Shown here in pieces: positions 1-5,779 of a stretch of DNA of 6,207 bases (positions within the stretch are counted from its first letter, which is position 1; every line of letters begins with the position of its first letter). Below the pieces are notes generated by a model, which did not search any database, was not told the origin of the DNA, and saw nothing but the letters and a program-made list of their open reading frames with translations. Location: assembly GCA_028825345.1 (NCBI GenBank), contig JAPKAJ010000132.1:1-6207 (forward strand), read 5' to 3'. Made by a program: the position numbers and the translations under genes. Source of the stretch: Arenicellales bacterium. Its GTDB lineage: Bacteria; Pseudomonadota; Gammaproteobacteria; Arenicellales; UBA868.

Positions 1-65
1 GGGATGGATAACTCTTTTTTCGGTTCACTCATTGTTGTCTCCAGTTTAATTCTGGATAACTTCTA

Positions 66-93
66 AATAATTGTTATTAAATAATAAATTATT
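66..93. repeat. AT-rich nested inverted repeat upstream of the first gene
   Basis: Arms AATAATT (66-72) and AATTATT (87-93) are exact inverted complements. A second palindrome, TTATT-A-AATAA (74-84), is nested inside with almost the same centre. The block is nearly pure A/T and sits just upstream of a TATAAT box and the first gene of the cluster. It could be an operator, a nucleoid-protein site or a promoter UP-like region. It could also be chance, because pure A/T sequence makes palindromes easily. No specific regulator can be named. Confidence 0.35.
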
Positions 94-107
94 GAAAGGT
101 GAGACTA

Positions 108-113
108 TATAAT
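108..113 (+). promoter_or_regulatory. Possible sigma-70 -10 box (TATAAT)
   Basis: A perfect TATAAT lies at 108-113, within a TATATAAT run. It is upstream of the favoured ATG at 194 and would place the transcript start near 119-121. No good -35 hexamer is seen at 16-18 bases: the region about 84-91 is only A/T-rich, and TTGAAA at 92-97 is too close, with a 10-base spacer. The box overlaps the alternative TTG start at 113. If it is used, that start would not be on the mRNA, which supports the ATG at 194. Evidence is motif only. Confidence 0.4.
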
Positions 114-178
114 TGAAAAAAGATAACGGATCTATCTATCATTGTGCCAGGTATGTTGAGCAAGATGCAGGTCAGTAT

Positions 179-184
179 AGGAGA
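179..184 (+). promoter_or_regulatory. Ribosome binding site that decides the PhyH-family start
   Basis: AGGAGA lies nine bases before the ATG at 194, which is an excellent Shine-Dalgarno arrangement. A competing site, AGGTGAG (97-103), sits nine bases before the TTG at 113, so the longer form is not excluded. The ATG at 194 is favoured because it is a standard start codon, and because the family-like sequence (HQREAFFERGYLVINEFLD) begins about 17 residues after it. The 27 extra upstream residues look unrelated to the family. Confidence 0.65.
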
Positions 185-193
185 ATTGCGGCT

Positions 194-1084
194 ATGAAAA
201 AACACGATGTTATGGCGATAAAGCCTAAAGTGCTCGCTGACCACCAGCGTGAGGCGTTTTTCGAAAGAGGCTACCTCGTCATTAACGAGTTTCTTGATCA
301 GAAGTGGCTTGATCGAATCTGGGAGGTCACCAATAGCATTATCGAACAAAGCAAAGAGGTCTATGAATCGGACGGCAAGTTTGATCTTGAGCCGGATCAC
401 AGTGCACAAGATCCCCGACTACGTCGATTGACTTATCCAACCGCACATCACGATCTGTACTGGGAATTCGCCAGTCGTGGCCCAATCGTTGATGTTGCTG
501 AGGATCTACTCGGACCCAATGTCGTTTTTCACCACTCCAAACTGAACTTCAAGTGGTCTGGTGGCGGTGAAGAGGTTAAGTGGCATCAGGATTATCCATT
601 TTACCCACAGACTGGTTATTCGATTTTGGCTATCGGGATGTACCTCAGCGATGTCGATGACGAAATGGGTCCGATGGGCGCTATACCCGGGAGCCATATC
701 GGCCCGATATATGACCATTATTCCGAAGATGGCGAATGGACCGGTGCCTTGCGCGAAAAAGACTTAAAAGGGTTGCCGATGGATTCTGTAAAGTGGATGC
801 CGGGCAAAGCGGGAACCATCACTGTGCATAACGCGCGGACCGTGCACGGCTCAATGCCTAATTTCTCGCCAAGGCCAAGACCGTTGTTGATCAATGCCTA
901 CTCATCGGCCGATGTACTGCCACTGACCGCGTTTCCGGGCTCTGAGAGCGCGCACAACTGCACATTGATACGGGGTACAACGCCGACGCAGGTAGAACTT
1001 GAAGCCAAAGCGTGTACGTTACCGCCTGACTGGTCCGGCGGTAATTACACCTCAATATTCGAAAAACAGCAGACAGCAAACTAA
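194..1084 (+). CDS. Phytanoyl-CoA dioxygenase (PhyH) family Fe(II)/2-oxoglutarate oxygenase
   Basis: A 296-residue cytosolic oxygenase of the PhyH family. These enzymes use Fe(II), O2 and 2-oxoglutarate to hydroxylate a small organic or acyl substrate, releasing succinate and CO2. The N-terminus carries the usual opening REAFFERGYLVINEFLD (about 19-35). The iron triad is visible as H131-x-D133 (in VKWHQDYPFY) and H218 (in NARTVHGSMPN). R229 follows H218 by 11 residues, the spacing of the 2-oxoglutarate-binding Arg in human phytanoyl-CoA hydroxylase. GPMGAIPGSH (159-168) is the typical strand-turn before the second half. The length is normal for the family. The ATG at 194 was chosen over a TTG at 113 (323 residues) because of its ribosome site; ATG 212 is another in-frame option. 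The next gene starts 15 bases after the stop, so the two are probably cotranscribed. The substrate is unknown. The family also includes ectoine hydroxylase and halogenases, but no EctD signature is seen. Confidence 0.9.
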   Translation: MKKHDVMAIKPKVLADHQREAFFERGYLVINEFLDQKWLDRIWEVTNSIIEQSKEVYESDGKFDLEPDHSAQDPRLRRLTYPTAHHDLYWEFASRGPIVDVAEDLLGPNVVFHHSKLNFKWSGGGEEVKWHQDYPFYPQTGYSILAIGMYLSDVDDEMGPMGAIPGSHIGPIYDHYSEDGEWTGALREKDLKGLPMDSVKWMPGKAGTITVHNARTVHGSMPNFSPRPRPLLINAYSSADVLPLTAFPGSESAHNCTLIRGTTPTQVELEAKACTLPPDWSGGNYTSIFEKQQTAN

Positions 1085-1099
1085 GATGGATCATAGGTA

Positions 1100-2200
1100 A
1101 TGAATATGCCCACGAACCAGGGGCAAGCTACCAGTCAGAGCCTGTCCAACGGCATGTTGGAAGATAATTATCCACGCAATATGTGGTGGATTGCCGCGCG
1201 CGGTGATGAAGTCGGCGAGAAACCTTTGGCCCGTTGGTTGCTGGAAAAACCCGTGGTCCTGTATCGGCTTAAAGATGGCACACCGGTTGCGTTGGATGAC
1301 CGCTGTCCACACCGTTGGACACCGTTGTCCGCCGGACGCGTCGTTAATGATCAACTCATCTGTCCTTATCACGGAATTGAGTTTGGCAGCGATGGGCGAT
1401 GCACCCGTATACCTACCCAGGATACGATTCCAAATAGCATGAGAGTGCGTAGTTATCCATTGGTCGAATCAGGCGCGTTTGCCTGGATCTGGATGGGTGA
1501 CCCAGAGAAGATCCCAGCGTGTGACCCTCCTGTTGATATGTCCTATACCGCAGATCCCAATTGGTCAGTGGTACTGGGGTACTATGAGGTGGCTGTAAAC
1601 TGGGTCTTAATTCGGGAAAACGTTCTGGATCTCACACATATTGCCTATCTGCACAGCAAAACCTTCAAGCAGGATGATTGGGCGAGCGTTCCTCAAGTCT
1701 CTATGGATGGCGATACCGTGATCTATCGGCAGGACTTTGATCTGGCTCCGCTCAGCCCACTTTTTTGTCATGCGATGGGTTTTAGTGAAACCAAACCGGT
1801 AAAGCGTGAGCAGGAGGGCCGCATGCCGTCCCTGGCAGTATCGTTTTCCGATTGGAACGTGCATGACCCAGAACCACAGCCTGGAGTTCGAGCCGACTTT
1901 TTGATGCGCGGGTGCCATATTGTGACGCCATCCCAGCGAGGCAAGACACATTACTTCTGGGGAGCAGCCTTCGATATTCCCGATATTTCTACAGAGCTGT
2001 GTGAGCGCACTCGGGCAAGTGTCACTGAGGCATTTGACGAGGATCAGGCTCTGCTCGAGAAGCTTTATGCCCAGGTCAGCATGGATCCTCGTGGAGTTGA
2101 TTACCCCGAGATTGGCCGGCTTGGGGATACGGCCGGGGTACGGGTACGCCAAGTGCTTCAAAGAAAACTGGCGGCAGAAGGTAGATCACTCAGCGGATAG
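1100..2200 (+). CDS. Rieske [2Fe-2S] non-heme iron oxygenase, VanA / O-demethylase type
   Basis: The 366-residue terminal oxygenase component of a Rieske-type system. Such enzymes take electrons from a reductase or ferredoxin through a [2Fe-2S] cluster to a mononuclear iron, and hydroxylate or demethylate their substrate. The Rieske ligands are C69-P-H71 and C88-P-Y-H91 (in DRCPHRWTPLSAG and LICPYHGIEF), with the usual 16-residue gap between C-x-H and C-x2-H. The catalytic iron site is N174-x2-D177-x2-H180-x4-H185 (ENVLDLTHIAYLH). D315 in the DEDQALLEK segment is the likely third iron ligand, as in VanA and dicamba monooxygenase. Length and layout match monocomponent-type demethylases such as vanillate demethylase subunit A, rather than ring-dihydroxylating alpha subunits of about 450 residues. 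The start may instead be ATG 1106, because AGG at 1095-1097 is better spaced from it. No reductase or ferredoxin gene is in the window. Family assignment is strong; demethylation and substrate are inferred. Confidence 0.92.
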   Translation: MNMPTNQGQATSQSLSNGMLEDNYPRNMWWIAARGDEVGEKPLARWLLEKPVVLYRLKDGTPVALDDRCPHRWTPLSAGRVVNDQLICPYHGIEFGSDGRCTRIPTQDTIPNSMRVRSYPLVESGAFAWIWMGDPEKIPACDPPVDMSYTADPNWSVVLGYYEVAVNWVLIRENVLDLTHIAYLHSKTFKQDDWASVPQVSMDGDTVIYRQDFDLAPLSPLFCHAMGFSETKPVKREQEGRMPSLAVSFSDWNVHDPEPQPGVRADFLMRGCHIVTPSQRGKTHYFWGAAFDIPDISTELCERTRASVTEAFDEDQALLEKLYAQVSMDPRGVDYPEIGRLGDTAGVRVRQVLQRKLAAEGRSLSG

Positions 2201-2245
2201 TACAAAGCCTGAATATTAGCGCTAAATTAGAAGAAAATTTTAAAC

Positions 2246-3013
2246 ATGCTAAGTGAGCGACAACGCGATTATCGACACGAATACCGGTCGCGTATTGATA
2301 GCTGGTACAACGGGCCGGTCCACGTATTTCTAATTTATGCCATTGGCCTCACTGCACTATGGTTGTACGCTCAGCATTTAGAGAACGTGCGTTGGTGGGA
2401 ATGGCTTTCAGTGCCAGTCTTTCTCCTGGGTTGTAATATATTTGAGTGGTATCTGCATCTGAAGATTATGCACCGACCGCAAAAATCCAAAGCCTTGCGG
2501 GCTATCTATAATCGCCACACCCTACAGCATCATCAGTTCTTTACAGATTCTGAGATGCGTTTTCGCGATCAGAAGGACTGGCGGGTGACCTTTTTCCCAC
2601 CTTATGCATTGGTAGTATTTATCTTGATCTCAATACCGGGGGCCCTACTGTTCTATTTTTTGCTGACACCTAATATCGGCTGGTTGTTTATCTGCACCAC
2701 AACCGGTATCTACCTTGTCTATGAATTCATGCACTTTTGCTGCCACATCGATGAAAACCGGTTTGTTCGATATGCGCCTTTGGTGAATACACTGCGTCGT
2801 CACCACACCGCCCACCATCATTCACGACTGATGATGGAAAAGAACATGAACCTGACTTTTCCGATTGCAGACTGGCTGCTCGGAACATCGGATCTGGACC
2901 GGGGCTTGCTGGGGCATCTTTTCAATGGTTACAGCGAGCGGTATCTCAAGGCCGATCTGCGCGGCCACGCTCAGCGCCCTGATCGGGCTGCCGCAGAACC
3001 GATCACCGGCTGA
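2246..3013 (+). CDS. Membrane fatty acid hydroxylase / sterol desaturase superfamily protein
   Basis: A 255-residue integral membrane di-iron oxygenase of the fatty acid hydroxylase superfamily (sterol desaturase, carotene hydroxylase, alkylglycerol monooxygenase relatives). The His clusters that bind the two irons are clear: H71-x4-H76, H91-x3-H95-H96, H163-x3-H167 and H186-H187-x2-H190-H191-H192 (RRHHTAHHH). Hydrophobic stretches at about 25-44, 54-70, 121-140 and 144-162 are likely membrane segments, leaving the His boxes on the cytosolic side. The NLTFPIADWLLGT segment (202-214) matches the typical end of the domain. Family members insert O2-derived oxygen into, or desaturate, lipid-like C-H bonds. 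The start ATG has only a weak purine-rich site (AGAAGAAAA) upstream. It follows the Rieske gene by 45 bases and precedes a tiny membrane-protein gene by 12. The substrate (lipid, sterol, carotenoid or other) cannot be told from sequence. Confidence 0.88.
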   Translation: MLSERQRDYRHEYRSRIDSWYNGPVHVFLIYAIGLTALWLYAQHLENVRWWEWLSVPVFLLGCNIFEWYLHLKIMHRPQKSKALRAIYNRHTLQHHQFFTDSEMRFRDQKDWRVTFFPPYALVVFILISIPGALLFYFLLTPNIGWLFICTTTGIYLVYEFMHFCCHIDENRFVRYAPLVNTLRRHHTAHHHSRLMMEKNMNLTFPIADWLLGTSDLDRGLLGHLFNGYSERYLKADLRGHAQRPDRAAAEPITG

Positions 3014-3025
3014 TCCAAAGAGTCT

Positions 3026-3199
3026 ATGCCGACCCATATCAAAATCATTGTCTCGGTCATTACGCTTGCGGTTGGCGGAGCGTTTTATTTTTCTGAAAGC
3101 CACTATGGGGAGGCGATCCTTGGCTGGGTGGGAATAGGGTTATCGGTGTTTATGGTTATTGCCATGTGGCTGTTTCGTGAGCCGGGTCAGCGAAACTGA
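3026..3199 (+). CDS. Small two-helix membrane protein (57 residues), unknown function
   Basis: A short open frame from ATG 3026 to TGA 3197-3199. It fits tightly between the hydroxylase stop (12-base gap) and the next start (9-base gap). The protein has two hydrophobic segments: about residues 5-22 (IKIIVSVITLAVGGAFYF) and about 30-50 (from AILGWVGIG to AMWLF). A polar turn (SESHYGE) lies between them, and the tail REPGQRN is charged. There is a weak purine-rich site (AAAGAG, 3017-3022) before the start. I do not recognise a family. The position beside an integral membrane di-iron oxygenase suggests a small accessory or stabilising subunit, but this is inference. Its reality rests on the fit between neighbours, the hydrophobic pattern and the normal codon look. 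Confidence 0.68.
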   Translation: MPTHIKIIVSVITLAVGGAFYFSESHYGEAILGWVGIGLSVFMVIAMWLFREPGQRN

Positions 3200-3208
3200 T
3201 ATTGTGGT

Positions 3209-3517
3209 ATGAAACATTATCTAGGGTGTCGAACCATCGACGGCATTATTGTTACTGTTAATGGTGTCCCGCTGGATCCGCGCTATGACCTTGAGAGGTT
3301 TACTGAGCTGGGTTTTGAGTGGTCCTATAAGGGCGATTCTCCACAGCAGTTAGCCCTGGCGCTGATTGCCGACTGCGTTGGGCCAGATCAGGCCCGCCGG
3401 TGGTCAGAGCCATTTATGGTCAAGGTGGTTGCGCACCTTGATAATGACTGGCGGTTGACTGACGCCGATATCCGCACTGCCATGGCGTGTGTGAACGCTG
3501 AACTCACGAATGACTGA
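3209..3517 (+). CDS. DUF6166-like small protein, function unknown
   Basis: A soluble 102-residue protein with no signal peptide or membrane segment. It resembles, from memory, the DUF6166 family: an N-terminal YxGxRxxDG-like opening (YLGCRTIDG, with VTVNGVPLD after it), a central GFEWSYKGDSPQQLALALIAD block (about 35-54) and a C-terminal VVAHLDNDWRLTDADI block, matching that family's pattern of GFEWGY-x-G-PxQLALALL followed by xVVAxL-x3-W-x-L-x3-DI. No biochemical role is known to me. It begins 9 bases after the small membrane protein and ends 39 bases before the GcvT-fold gene, so it lies inside the apparent operon. No strong Shine-Dalgarno sequence precedes the ATG. It is a fairly certain gene by position and coding look; the family name needs a profile search. 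Confidence 0.75.
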   Translation: MKHYLGCRTIDGIIVTVNGVPLDPRYDLERFTELGFEWSYKGDSPQQLALALIADCVGPDQARRWSEPFMVKVVAHLDNDWRLTDADIRTAMACVNAELTND

Positions 3518-3556
3518 TGATAGTTTCCGGTATTCAAAATAGTTTTTCAAAGACTC

Positions 3557-4768
3557 ATGGATAACAAAGAACTTGTTCGCATGGTTTACCGGGGGGTATA
3601 TCCAGGCGCCACATCGACAGTCAAAATATTCCGCCGAGGAATCGAGCAATCTCCCTATGCTGAAAAATGGATTACTGAGGACACCATTTATTCGATATAC
3701 GCAAGTCGTTTGTCTGCGGTGGGGACAGATCAGGATGACCCTTTGGATAAGTACTGGAAATTGCGGCGCAACATCATGCTTTACGATATTCCGGAAAGAC
3801 CGATCGATATCCGGGGTCCAGATGCGGCCCGTCTTTTGGAAAAATCCTTTACCCGCAAGATCAGTGATCTGAAAGTTTGGAGGGCACGTTATGGCATTAT
3901 CTGTGCGCCCAATGGCGGGCTTGTGATGGATGGCGTGCTGATCCGGTTGGCCGAGGACCATTTCTGGTATGTCGAGGCTAATGGTGACACTGCGAAATGG
4001 TTCTTGGCGTTGTCTGATGGGATGAACGTCAGCATAAGCGATCCAAAATCGAGAGTGCTTCAGGTCCAGGGGCCCAACTCACTCAAGTTTCTCGATGCGG
4101 CAGCACCTGGACAGATGCCCGAGAACTTTGGCTACTTTCATGCAGGAATGTTTGATTTTGATGGCCAAAGCCTCTTGGTCTCGCGAACCGGATGGACCGG
4201 AGAATTGGGTATCGAGATTTATGGCCATGCTCAGCTAGATCATTCGGCATTGTGGGATTACCTTTTTAAAGTGGGCGAGGCTTTTCAACTGGAACGTGCC
4301 GGTAGTGCATCCCTGGGGTTGCGGCGTATTGAGGCGGGTATTTTGGATTACCAGTCGGATATAGACCTCACCATGACCCCTTATGATGCAGGATTGGGCG
4401 ACTATGTGGATTTGTCGAAAGGGGAGTTTGTTGGCCGACAAGCACTTGAATACGTCAATAAGTCATGTCGACTCTATGGTTATGTTAGTGAGACAGCCAT
4501 GCCCAACTCTGGACTGGAGATTTTTCAGGGCAATAACAAGGTTGGTATAACCAAGAGTAGTTGCTGGTCACCTACCCTGGAAAAAGGAATCGGATACGTG
4601 GTTTTTGATCATCCAGATGCGGTGGGGGAAGACTGGTTTGGCAAGACCCTTTCTCTTTATGATTCAGACCGTCAGCATCATGACTGTGTGATTGTCAAAC
4701 CGCCCTTTTTTGATAACGAGAAGAAAATTCCCCGGGGCTTATCTGATGAGTTATCTTTTAAAGATTAG
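3557..4768 (+). CDS. GcvT-fold tetrahydrofolate-dependent demethylase / aminomethyltransferase, DmdA-like
   Basis: A 403-residue cytosolic enzyme with the folate-binding fold of the glycine cleavage T-protein. Members pass a one-carbon unit from a substrate to tetrahydrofolate; known relatives include GcvT, dimethylsulfoniopropionate demethylase (DmdA) and the aryl O-demethylase LigM. The pattern RRGIEQSPYAEKW...DKYWKLRRNIMLYDI followed by IDIRGPDAARLL (about 83-94) resembles the DmdA opening. Further blocks are NGGLVMDGVLIRL (119-131), VQGPNSLKFL (170-179), SRTGWTGELGIEIYG (209-223), LRRIEAGILDYQSDID near 255-270 and a C-terminal barrel with TKSSCWSPTLEKGIGYV. T-proteins have a GG-x-x-DD motif where this protein has GG-LV-MD, so one acidic residue is replaced. 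The length is slightly above DmdA and GcvT (about 360-370). It probably demethylates an O-, S- or N-methyl compound; a generic T-protein is less likely because no other glycine-cleavage genes are here. No clear Shine-Dalgarno precedes the ATG. Confidence 0.87.
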   Translation: MDNKELVRMVYRGVYPGATSTVKIFRRGIEQSPYAEKWITEDTIYSIYASRLSAVGTDQDDPLDKYWKLRRNIMLYDIPERPIDIRGPDAARLLEKSFTRKISDLKVWRARYGIICAPNGGLVMDGVLIRLAEDHFWYVEANGDTAKWFLALSDGMNVSISDPKSRVLQVQGPNSLKFLDAAAPGQMPENFGYFHAGMFDFDGQSLLVSRTGWTGELGIEIYGHAQLDHSALWDYLFKVGEAFQLERAGSASLGLRRIEAGILDYQSDIDLTMTPYDAGLGDYVDLSKGEFVGRQALEYVNKSCRLYGYVSETAMPNSGLEIFQGNNKVGITKSSCWSPTLEKGIGYVVFDHPDAVGEDWFGKTLSLYDSDRQHHDCVIVKPPFFDNEKKIPRGLSDELSFKD

Positions 4769-4781
4769 ATACCCCTTTACA

Positions 4782-4800
4782 AACTTTTAGCTAAAGAGTT
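4782..4800 (+). terminator. Weak hairpin after the GcvT-fold gene
   Basis: AACTTTT (4782-4788) can pair with AAGAGTT (4794-4800), giving a 7-pair stem with one G-T wobble and a five-base loop, starting 14 bases after the stop codon. There is no T-run behind it and the stem is AT-rich, so an intrinsic terminator is doubtful. It may be a processing or attenuation hairpin, or chance. Confidence 0.2.
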
Positions 4801-4813
4801 GTTGGTTATGTTC

Positions 4814-4858
4814 CAGGTTGAGTCCGATAGCGTCCAGGTAATAGACTCGATTTACCTG
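4814..4858 (+). promoter_or_regulatory. Competing inverted repeats in the spacer before the first SDR gene
   Basis: CAGGTAA (4835-4841) and TTACCTG (4852-4858) form an exact 7-base inverted repeat with a 10-base gap. A second CAGGT copy at 4814-4818, exactly 21 bases upstream of the CAGGT at 4835-4839, could pair with the same ACCTG. GAGTC (4820-4824) and GACTC (4844-4848) could pair inside that longer structure. The block lies in the 144-base spacer, the largest gap between intact genes before the SDR remnant region. It could be a dimeric operator with two half-turn-matched sites, or an RNA switch between two hairpins. No convincing -35/-10 pair was found here. Confidence 0.35.
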
Positions 4859-4912
4859 AAAGCCAGCACCGTTGGGTTAAGTCTTGTAGATCACTAATTG
4901 GATGGAACACTT

Positions 4913-5695
4913 ATGACATCTCAGAATCGCATACGTAATCTTTTTGAACTTGAAGGAAAGGTCGCTTTGATCACTGGCGCCAGTAAGGGAATCGGTGAGG
5001 CTATGGCCAGAGGCCTTGCCGAGTTTGGCGCCAAGGTGGTGGTCAGCAGCCGCAAGGCGGATGCGGTTGAGGCTGTAGCCGAGTCGTTCAGAGCGGATGG
5101 CCTGGAGGCAAGCGGCATTGCGGCCAATATGGGCCGGATCGAGGATATCGAAGCGCTGGTGGCTAAAGTTGTCGGGGTATACGGTGGACTGGACATTCTC
5201 ATTAATAACGCGGCAACCAATCCAGTCTACGGCCCAATACAACAGACCGATGAGCGCGCGTTTGACAAGATCATAGACGTCAACCTCAAGGGCCCGTTTG
5301 CGCTGTGCAATAAGGCCTATCCGATTCTCAAGGATCGCGGCGGAGGCGCCATCATACATATCAGCTCGATCGGCGGACTGACACCAGAGCAGGGTATCGG
5401 TATGTACAGTGTCAGCAAGGCGGCATTGATTAATCTCACTAAGGCAATGGCCCAGGATTGGGGTCCCGACAATATACGGGTGAATGCAATCTGTCCGGGC
5501 CTTATTAAAACCAAGTTCAGCGAAGCGCTGTGGAGCGATGAGGCGAATCTAAAGCGGTTTCTGCACAGCATTCCGTTGGGCCGTCTGGGTAGGGCTGATG
5601 ACATCGCTGGGCTTGCGGTTTATCTGGCCTCGGATGCGTCGGCATACTGCACCGGTGGGGTGTATATGGCCGATGGGGGGTACGCGGCTTCTTAA
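4913..5695 (+). CDS. Classical SDR family NAD(P)-dependent oxidoreductase
   Basis: A 260-residue cytosolic short-chain dehydrogenase/reductase interconverting an alcohol and a ketone with NAD(P)H. The cofactor motif T21-G-A-S-K-G-I-G28 opens the Rossmann fold. NNAA (98-101) is the structural NNAG variant. The catalytic tetrad is N124, S152, Y165 and K169 (YSVSK). PGLIKTKF and a C-terminal GGVYMADGGYAAS are typical of the FabG-like/DHRS4-like classical group. R47 just after the second beta strand (VVVSSRK) suggests NADP(H) preference. ATG 4913 was chosen because GGATGGA (4900-4906) gives a Shine-Dalgarno six bases upstream; an in-frame TTG at 4898 would add five residues but lacks that support. 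It lies downstream of the DmdA-like gene after a 144-base spacer, and upstream of a ligase remnant and a second SDR. The substrate is unknown; a hydroxyacyl-CoA, sterol or other hydroxylated product of the upstream oxygenases is plausible. Confidence 0.92.
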   Translation: MTSQNRIRNLFELEGKVALITGASKGIGEAMARGLAEFGAKVVVSSRKADAVEAVAESFRADGLEASGIAANMGRIEDIEALVAKVVGVYGGLDILINNAATNPVYGPIQQTDERAFDKIIDVNLKGPFALCNKAYPILKDRGGGAIIHISSIGGLTPEQGIGMYSVSKAALINLTKAMAQDWGPDNIRVNAICPGLIKTKFSEALWSDEANLKRFLHSIPLGRLGRADDIAGLAVYLASDASAYCTGGVYMADGGYAAS

Positions 5696-5707
5696 CGATC
5701 AGATAGT

Positions 5708-5736
5708 TGTCACCTGATACCAGTTTGCAGGTGGCA
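5708..5736 (+). repeat. Hairpin after the first SDR gene
   Basis: CACCTG (5711-5716) and CAGGTG (5728-5733) are exact inverted complements with an 11-base loop. The stem extends outward to about nine pairs (TGTCACCTG with CAGGTGGCA) with one G-T wobble. It begins 13 bases after the SDR stop codon. No T-run follows, so it is not a standard intrinsic terminator. It may protect the 3' end of the upstream mRNA or mark a former gene boundary. Confidence 0.35.
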
Positions 5737-5779
5737 GTCACAGGGCGATGGCGTGCCAAGCTGACGTTGGGGCTAAGCG

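Noticed and set aside
1607..2161. 184-codon open frame on the minus strand
   Set aside because: It lies wholly inside the Rieske oxygenase gene, whose motifs are unmistakable, and its own translation shows no domain pattern.
1100..2200. Naming the Rieske gene vanA
   Set aside because: The type matches, but there is no vanB partner and no evidence for vanillate as substrate.
3404..3961. 185-codon open frame on the minus strand across the DUF6166-like gene end and the GcvT-fold gene start
   Set aside because: Both overlapped + strand genes are recognised families; the antisense product shows no recognisable motif.
4753..4765. ATCTTT-T-AAAGAT palindrome at the end of the GcvT-fold gene
   Set aside because: It lies inside coding sequence, has only a one-base centre and no T-run, so it is not a usable terminator hairpin.
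3557..4768. Naming the GcvT-fold gene dmdA or gcvT
   Set aside because: The fold is clear, but DMSP-specific residues cannot be confirmed by eye, and no glycine-cleavage partners are present, so no symbol is given.
4877..5359. 160-codon open frame on the minus strand
   Set aside because: It is antisense to the SDR gene with its full catalytic tetrad and has no family-like sequence.
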